A program made the translations under genes and the position numbers. The notes beneath the pieces were generated by a model. It was not told the origin of the DNA, did not search any database, and saw only the letters and a program-made list of their open reading frames with translations. Shown here piece by piece: positions 59,834-64,000 of a stretch of 64,000 bases of DNA. Source of the DNA: GWE2-42-39 sp963668595. Lineage in GTDB: Bacteria > Bacteroidota > Bacteroidia > Bacteroidales > Prolixibacteraceae. The stretch covers positions 3,038,001 to 3,102,000 of the forward strand of contig OY764876.1 in the NCBI GenBank assembly GCA_963668595.1. The letters are read 5' to 3'. Positions within the stretch are counted from its first letter, which is position 1; each line of letters starts with the position of its first letter.

Positions 59834-62188
59834 TTATTCGTATCGCAAGGCTTCTACCGGATTGCGGGTTGCCGCACGCCAGCTTTGCCAACCTACCGAT
59901 AACAATACAATACAAAGAGCGAAAACTCCACTTAGCAAATAGTAGCCCGGATTCAAATTGATCTTTAATGCAAAATTGCTCAGCCATTGATGCATCAGCC
60001 AATGCGATATTCCAAATGCAAACAGCGATGCAACCCCCACCAGCAAAAATGTTTCGCCCAAGAGTTTCTTCATTATTTCCAGTTCACTGCTTCCAATTAC
60101 TTTTCGTATCCCAATCTCTTTGGTTCGTCGCGCAACATTCATTACTGAAAGAGCCAACATTCCCACAAAACTTAAGGCAATTGCCAAATATGCTCCGGAG
60201 GAAACCATGTTCAGCACACGTTCATCCTTCTTGAATTTTGCCCGATACACGTCCCCCAATGGCAAGAATGACATTTTGTAATCCGGATCAAAACTCTGGA
60301 TAATTGCAGCAACCTGTTTCTGATTATCTTGCGTAAATTGTCCAACAGTCCGAAGGTAAATAAGAAACCCGTAGTCGTCAACCCTCGCCAAAACAAGTGG
60401 TTCTACAGATTTCCCGGCATATCCGTTGTAATAGAAATCTTTCACAATACCGGTAACATTTACAATTTGATCTTTGTATGAAACCTGCACCCCAGAACTG
60501 AACTGCAAACCAAGCATCCGGGCAGCTGATTCATTTATCACAATACTTTTTTCGTCGCTCTGACTGTCGGAAAAGAAACGTCCTTCGGCAAGCTGCAACT
60601 GCATTGTTTCGCAAAAACCTGGCATCACCCGGTATTCGTTTACCGGTTTTTCGTTCTGGCTATTTGGTAGAGAAATGGATTGTCCGCTACATCCCCATCC
60701 CATTCCGTGCTGAGAAATTCCAACATTTTGGATGAATGGAAGTTTTTCTAATTCATTTTTCACTGATCCGATATTTTTAGCTGCTCCGCCTGAGAAATCA
60801 CGTATTACCAATACATTATCAATATTGAATCCCAGAGGAACTTCCTTCATAAATTTAATTTGAGACCGAATAATAATCAGCGAAGAAATAAGCAATACGG
60901 TAATGAAAAACTGTACCAAAACCACCGATTTCGAAAACCCTCCGCGTGAAACACGCTCGCGTTTTCCTTTCAAGCCTGAAATAAGATTTATTTTCGACAG
61001 ATATAAACCCGGGTATATTCCAGCCACCAAAACAACAATGAGCAAAATACCGGCAATGATTATAATTCCATCTGGTGTAAATATGTCTCCAACAGTTAAT
61101 GGCAAGTCTATCATTCGAGCAAAAAACGGTTGCACACCAACAGCCATCCACAATCCAAGCACCAATGCACCGACAGCAATAATGGCATTTTCGCGGAAAA
61201 ACTGCATGGCAAGACTACCACGAGTTGCTCCCACTACTTTGCGTGAAGCAATTTCGGCAATGCGTTTTTCGCCGTGCAGCAAATACATATTGATGAAATT
61301 GATTATCGCTATCAGAAAAATAAAAATAGCAATTCCCACAATGATGAGTAGTTGCATTCGGTTTGTCTTGGGGACCAAATCGCCCTGCGCTTTGGTATCG
61401 AGATGAATATTGCGTAACAGATCAAGAGAGGTTTCTGTCCTGGTTTCATTCAGTCTTCCTCTTAATTTCCAAACCTTCATCAATTCATCATTGGCCGCAA
61501 TAATATTTTTTGCCGCAATTTCCCTGTTTGCCCCCTCTTTCAGCAAATAATAGGTGCGAAATTCGAGGCTTCCCTGCTCAAGAATAAAGTCGTTGGATTT
61601 CATTGGCAACAACATATCGAAACTGAAATGAGTTGTTTTAGGCAGATCATCAACTACTCCCGATACAAAAACGGATGTGTTGTCAAACAACAAATCTCTC
61701 CCGATACAGTCGGACGTACCGAAAAGCCTTTCGGCAGTCGATTTTGTGAGTACAACATTTGTCTTTCCTGCCAGAGCCTCCTTCGTGTTTCCTTTCAATA
61801 AATTCAGACCAAAAACATCTAAAAATTCCTCATCAACATAAAGTGACTGAATATCTTTAAACGTATTTTCTCCAGCCTTCACGTCTGCATCCCATCCGGG
61901 GTAAAGCTGTACCGCTTTTTCGATTTCAGGCACCTGTTGCGGCAACTGTGTATAGGCCGTACGCAAACCAATACACAACGTTTCCGGACCATTTTCTCCA
62001 TGCATCGTATTGCACAAGCGCAGTACTTTTTCATTGGTTGGAAAATGTTTATCAAAACTGAACTCATGTTTCAGGTACACCGAAAACAATAGCAATGTGC
62101 ATAAACCAATTGCCAGCCCCGGAATACTGATGTAAACCAACAAAGGACTCCGTTTTAACATGCGAAGAGCAAACCTCATATTTTTCAT
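59834..62188 (-). CDS. MacB/FtsX-type ABC transporter permease
   Basis: 784 residues. One N-terminal membrane helix (LVYISIPGLAIGLCTLLLF) precedes a MacB-like periplasmic domain (about 40-265). An FtsX domain with three helices follows (IASRKVVGATRGSLAMQFFR, about 310-420), then a second periplasmic part and a second FtsX unit ending VGWQSWRAATRNPVEALRYE. Such permeases are common in Bacteroidota and form mechanotransmission complexes with a separate ATPase, which is not seen here. Substrate is unknown. The next permease gene upstream is a paralogue with an almost identical C-terminus. Confidence 0.85.
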   Translation of the reverse strand: MKNMRFALRMLKRSPLLVYISIPGLAIGLCTLLLFSVYLKHEFSFDKHFPTNEKVLRLCNTMHGENGPETLCIGLRTAYTQLPQQVPEIEKAVQLYPGWDADVKAGENTFKDIQSLYVDEEFLDVFGLNLLKGNTKEALAGKTNVVLTKSTAERLFGTSDCIGRDLLFDNTSVFVSGVVDDLPKTTHFSFDMLLPMKSNDFILEQGSLEFRTYYLLKEGANREIAAKNIIAANDELMKVWKLRGRLNETRTETSLDLLRNIHLDTKAQGDLVPKTNRMQLLIIVGIAIFIFLIAIINFINMYLLHGEKRIAEIASRKVVGATRGSLAMQFFRENAIIAVGALVLGLWMAVGVQPFFARMIDLPLTVGDIFTPDGIIIIAGILLIVVLVAGIYPGLYLSKINLISGLKGKRERVSRGGFSKSVVLVQFFITVLLISSLIIIRSQIKFMKEVPLGFNIDNVLVIRDFSGGAAKNIGSVKNELEKLPFIQNVGISQHGMGWGCSGQSISLPNSQNEKPVNEYRVMPGFCETMQLQLAEGRFFSDSQSDEKSIVINESAARMLGLQFSSGVQVSYKDQIVNVTGIVKDFYYNGYAGKSVEPLVLARVDDYGFLIYLRTVGQFTQDNQKQVAAIIQSFDPDYKMSFLPLGDVYRAKFKKDERVLNMVSSGAYLAIALSFVGMLALSVMNVARRTKEIGIRKVIGSSELEIMKKLLGETFLLVGVASLFAFGISHWLMHQWLSNFALKINLNPGYYLLSGVFALCIVLLSVGWQSWRAATRNPVEALRYE

Positions 62189-62262
62189 ATTTCCAATTTT
62201 AATTCATTTCGCTTTTGCCTAATTCTCTTCTTAAAAGAGCTGCAGGAAAAGACAAAAACAAC

Positions 62263-64000
62263 TTATTCATACCTCAATGCTTCAACCGGATTGCGGGTTG
62301 CCGCGCGCCAGCTTTGCCAACTTACTGTGAGCAAAACAATGCAAAGGGTTAGTACACCTGCCAGAGCAAAAATCCACCAACTCATGTTTGTTTGGTAAGC
62401 AAAACCAGCCAACCAGTTTTTCATCAGCCAACCAGCCACTGGCCCCGCAATAAACATTGAAAAAGCAAACCATTTGAGCAAATCCAGATTCAGCAAAAGC
62501 ATAATTTGCCCGGTTTGTGCACCATTTACTTTCCGAATACCTACTTGTTTGATATTCTTTCGCGACAAAATCATAACCAGACTCAACAAGCCGAGACAAG
62601 CAATCAAAATCGCCAATATAGTAAAGGCAAAAAGAAGTTTTCCGAATCGCTGGTCTGGCGTATATAAATGATTTAGCTGTTCATCCAGAAAATGATAGTC
62701 GAACGGAGCATTGGTGTAAGTACTGTTCCACTGGGTTTCGATATACTGTACAACCGACCCCAATTGTTCACTTTTCATCAGTACAGCATACTGCCCAAAA
62801 TTTGCCGGATGCTGGTACGCAAAAACCATCGGGCGAATACGTTGCCGAAGACTTTCCTGATGAAAATCGGCAATCACTCCAATCACCGTGTTCGAATTAT
62901 TGTTCCCATCGCGCACAATCCGACCAACAGCATCTTCCGGTTTCGCATATCCCATCTGCCGAACTGCTGTCGCATTGATCAGTACTTGATTGGCAAAATC
63001 GCGTTCCTGGTAATCGAAAACTTTACCAGCCAACAATTTCAATCCATAAACATTCAAATAACTTTCATCTATCTGATTAATTTTCAGTGTCAAATGATTA
63101 ATTTCTTTCCCATCAATACTATTAATTGTCCACTCGCCTAAACATTCCTGACCAACCGACCAGGCAGTGCTGGCAACATCCACAATTTGTCCGTTCTTCG
63201 TTAAGCGGTCTTTAAATGTTCGGTATTTCATCAATTTATCAGGACTCATATTCATTGAACTTGGCGCATTAATCACCATTACCAGTTCTTTTTTAAACCC
63301 TAATTCTTTGGTTTGAATAAAATTCAGCTGTTTAAAAATGATCAACACCGCAATGATTAGTCCAATAGTTACTGTTAGTTGAAAAACCACCAGTATTTTT
63401 TTGAATGAAAAACGTTCATTTCCGACAAGAACTTTTCCTTTTAATACCTTTTGGATCTGGAATGAAGAAAGAATCAGCGCCGGATATAATCCAGAAAAGA
63501 GGGTTCCCAAAAGACTCATTAATAAAAGTATGCCTATAAACTCCGACTTATCCAGAAAGAACCGATAAAGTGGAAGATTGATTACCGATTGGAAGAATGG
63601 CAAAGCAATGAAAACCAAGCCCATCGTCAACAATGCACTGATGCAATTCAGTATAAACACTTCGACCATGAACTGAGCGATAATGTCGCGCTTATTTGCT
63701 CCGTTTACTTTTCGAACGCCAACTTCCCGCGCTTTGTCAAAAGCCTCAGAACTGGCAATATTTATAAAATTGATCCAGGCGATAACAATAATCAGCAAGC
63801 CAATCAGCATTAATATCCGCACATTTGTTGCCGATCCGTTTACCTTGAATTCGTTTTGTAAATTCGACTGCAAATGAATATCGCGAATATTTCGAAGATT
63901 ATAATGCTGCTCGATATTTGCGCCCTTCATCTGCTCCGGAAGTTGTTCAGCAACCAATTGTTCTATTTGCTTGCTGAGTAATTCCGTATCAGTACCCGGA
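62263..64000 (-). CDS. MacB/FtsX-type ABC transporter permease (5' end outside window)
   Basis: The frame is open from the window edge at 64000 to a stop at 62263, giving 578 visible residues. It lacks the N-terminal helix and most of the first periplasmic domain, which lie beyond the window. Visible are the first FtsX unit (AFDKAREVGVRKVNGANKRD, then IIAQFMVEVFILN), a second periplasmic part and a second FtsX unit ending VSWQSWRAATRNPVEALRYE. An internal TTG at 63957 is not a real start. It is paralogous to the permease at 59834, in the same orientation with a 74-base gap. Confidence 0.85.
   Translation of the reverse strand, partial: PGTDTELLSKQIEQLVAEQLPEQMKGANIEQHYNLRNIRDIHLQSNLQNEFKVNGSATNVRILMLIGLLIIVIAWINFINIASSEAFDKAREVGVRKVNGANKRDIIAQFMVEVFILNCISALLTMGLVFIALPFFQSVINLPLYRFFLDKSEFIGILLLMSLLGTLFSGLYPALILSSFQIQKVLKGKVLVGNERFSFKKILVVFQLTVTIGLIIAVLIIFKQLNFIQTKELGFKKELVMVINAPSSMNMSPDKLMKYRTFKDRLTKNGQIVDVASTAWSVGQECLGEWTINSIDGKEINHLTLKINQIDESYLNVYGLKLLAGKVFDYQERDFANQVLINATAVRQMGYAKPEDAVGRIVRDGNNNSNTVIGVIADFHQESLRQRIRPMVFAYQHPANFGQYAVLMKSEQLGSVVQYIETQWNSTYTNAPFDYHFLDEQLNHLYTPDQRFGKLLFAFTILAILIACLGLLSLVMILSRKNIKQVGIRKVNGAQTGQIMLLLNLDLLKWFAFSMFIAGPVAGWLMKNWLAGFAYQTNMSWWIFALAGVLTLCIVLLTVSWQSWRAATRNPVEALRYE

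Noticed and set aside
63957..64000. TTG at 63957 as the start of the last permease
   Set aside because: The frame is open to the window edge with residues that fit the family, so the gene is cut by the window, not started there.

Overview
The window is a chromosomal segment from a member of the Bacteroidota, most likely in or near the order Bacteroidales/Marinilabiliales; nothing here fixes the family. The evidence is TAnnTTTG-type -7 promoter boxes in front of many genes, few Shine-Dalgarno sequences, an extracytoplasmic adhesin with cadherin-like and Fn3-like modules, a SusC-like TonB-dependent receptor, a DUF2851 protein, a membrane-anchored AraC-type regulator, menaquinone (men) genes, and REP-like palindromes around a small Y1 transposase. 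Coding density is high and GC is moderate, with two visibly AT-richer patches (about 38.4-39.9 kb and 52.1-54.3 kb).

Region 1 (1-3.5 kb): the 5' part of a large secreted modular surface protein on the minus strand, and a divergent membrane-anchored AraC regulator. Region 2 (3.6-18.6 kb): a cobamide locus read rightward with two cobalamin riboswitches. The first precedes a DUF71 PP-loop protein, btuF, a cob(I)alamin adenosyltransferase, btuC and btuD. The second precedes btuB, a transcobalamin-like DUF4430 protein, cobU, cobT, cobS, cobC, a second cobT, cobyric acid synthase, an L-threonine-phosphate decarboxylase-like aminotransferase and cbiB. Together they import corrinoids, adenosylate them and build the nucleotide loop; no corrin-ring genes are seen. 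Region 3 (18.6-24.8 kb): lipid kinase, LD-carboxypeptidase, YraN, receiver-only regulator, YjbR-like protein, C1 peptidase plus S4 protein, an acyl-carrier-like protein and a GNAT acetyltransferase. Region 4 (24.9-34.9 kb): three consecutive exported cyclophilins (the last fused to a degenerate trypsin-like domain), a DNRLRE/TPR-like secreted protein, HIT protein, GreA, an unusual Rieske-like lipoprotein, a DEAD-box helicase and DUF2851.

Region 5 (35.2-40.9 kb): menI-like thioesterase, menF, menD and menB, with a voltage-gated-type K+ channel and a transposase flanked by REP-like repeats lying between menD and menB. Region 6 (41.0-43.7 kb): a zinc/manganese ABC importer (znuA-C-B) coupled to a small zinc-ribbon protein. 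Region 7 (48.6-43.7 kb, leftward): five translationally linked genes for a heterodisulfide-reductase/Qmo-like iron-sulfur flavoprotein complex with a membrane cytochrome-b-like subunit; its substrate cannot be named from sequence. Region 8 (48.8-57.2 kb): rpoN, asnS, an AT-rich methyltransferase/deacetylase pair, a small lipoprotein, DUF486, and selD-mnmH for 2-selenouridine in tRNA. Region 9 (57.5-64 kb): a Pit-family phosphate transporter with a PhoU-like tail and two MacB/FtsX-type permeases, the last cut by the window edge.

The most interesting points are the same 16-bp palindrome in both cobalamin riboswitches and in a third intergenic site, the split cobT pair with a transcobalamin-like protein, the Hdr/Qmo-like cluster, and the men operon interrupted by a channel gene and a REP/transposase unit. 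No rRNA, tRNA or CRISPR array was found.
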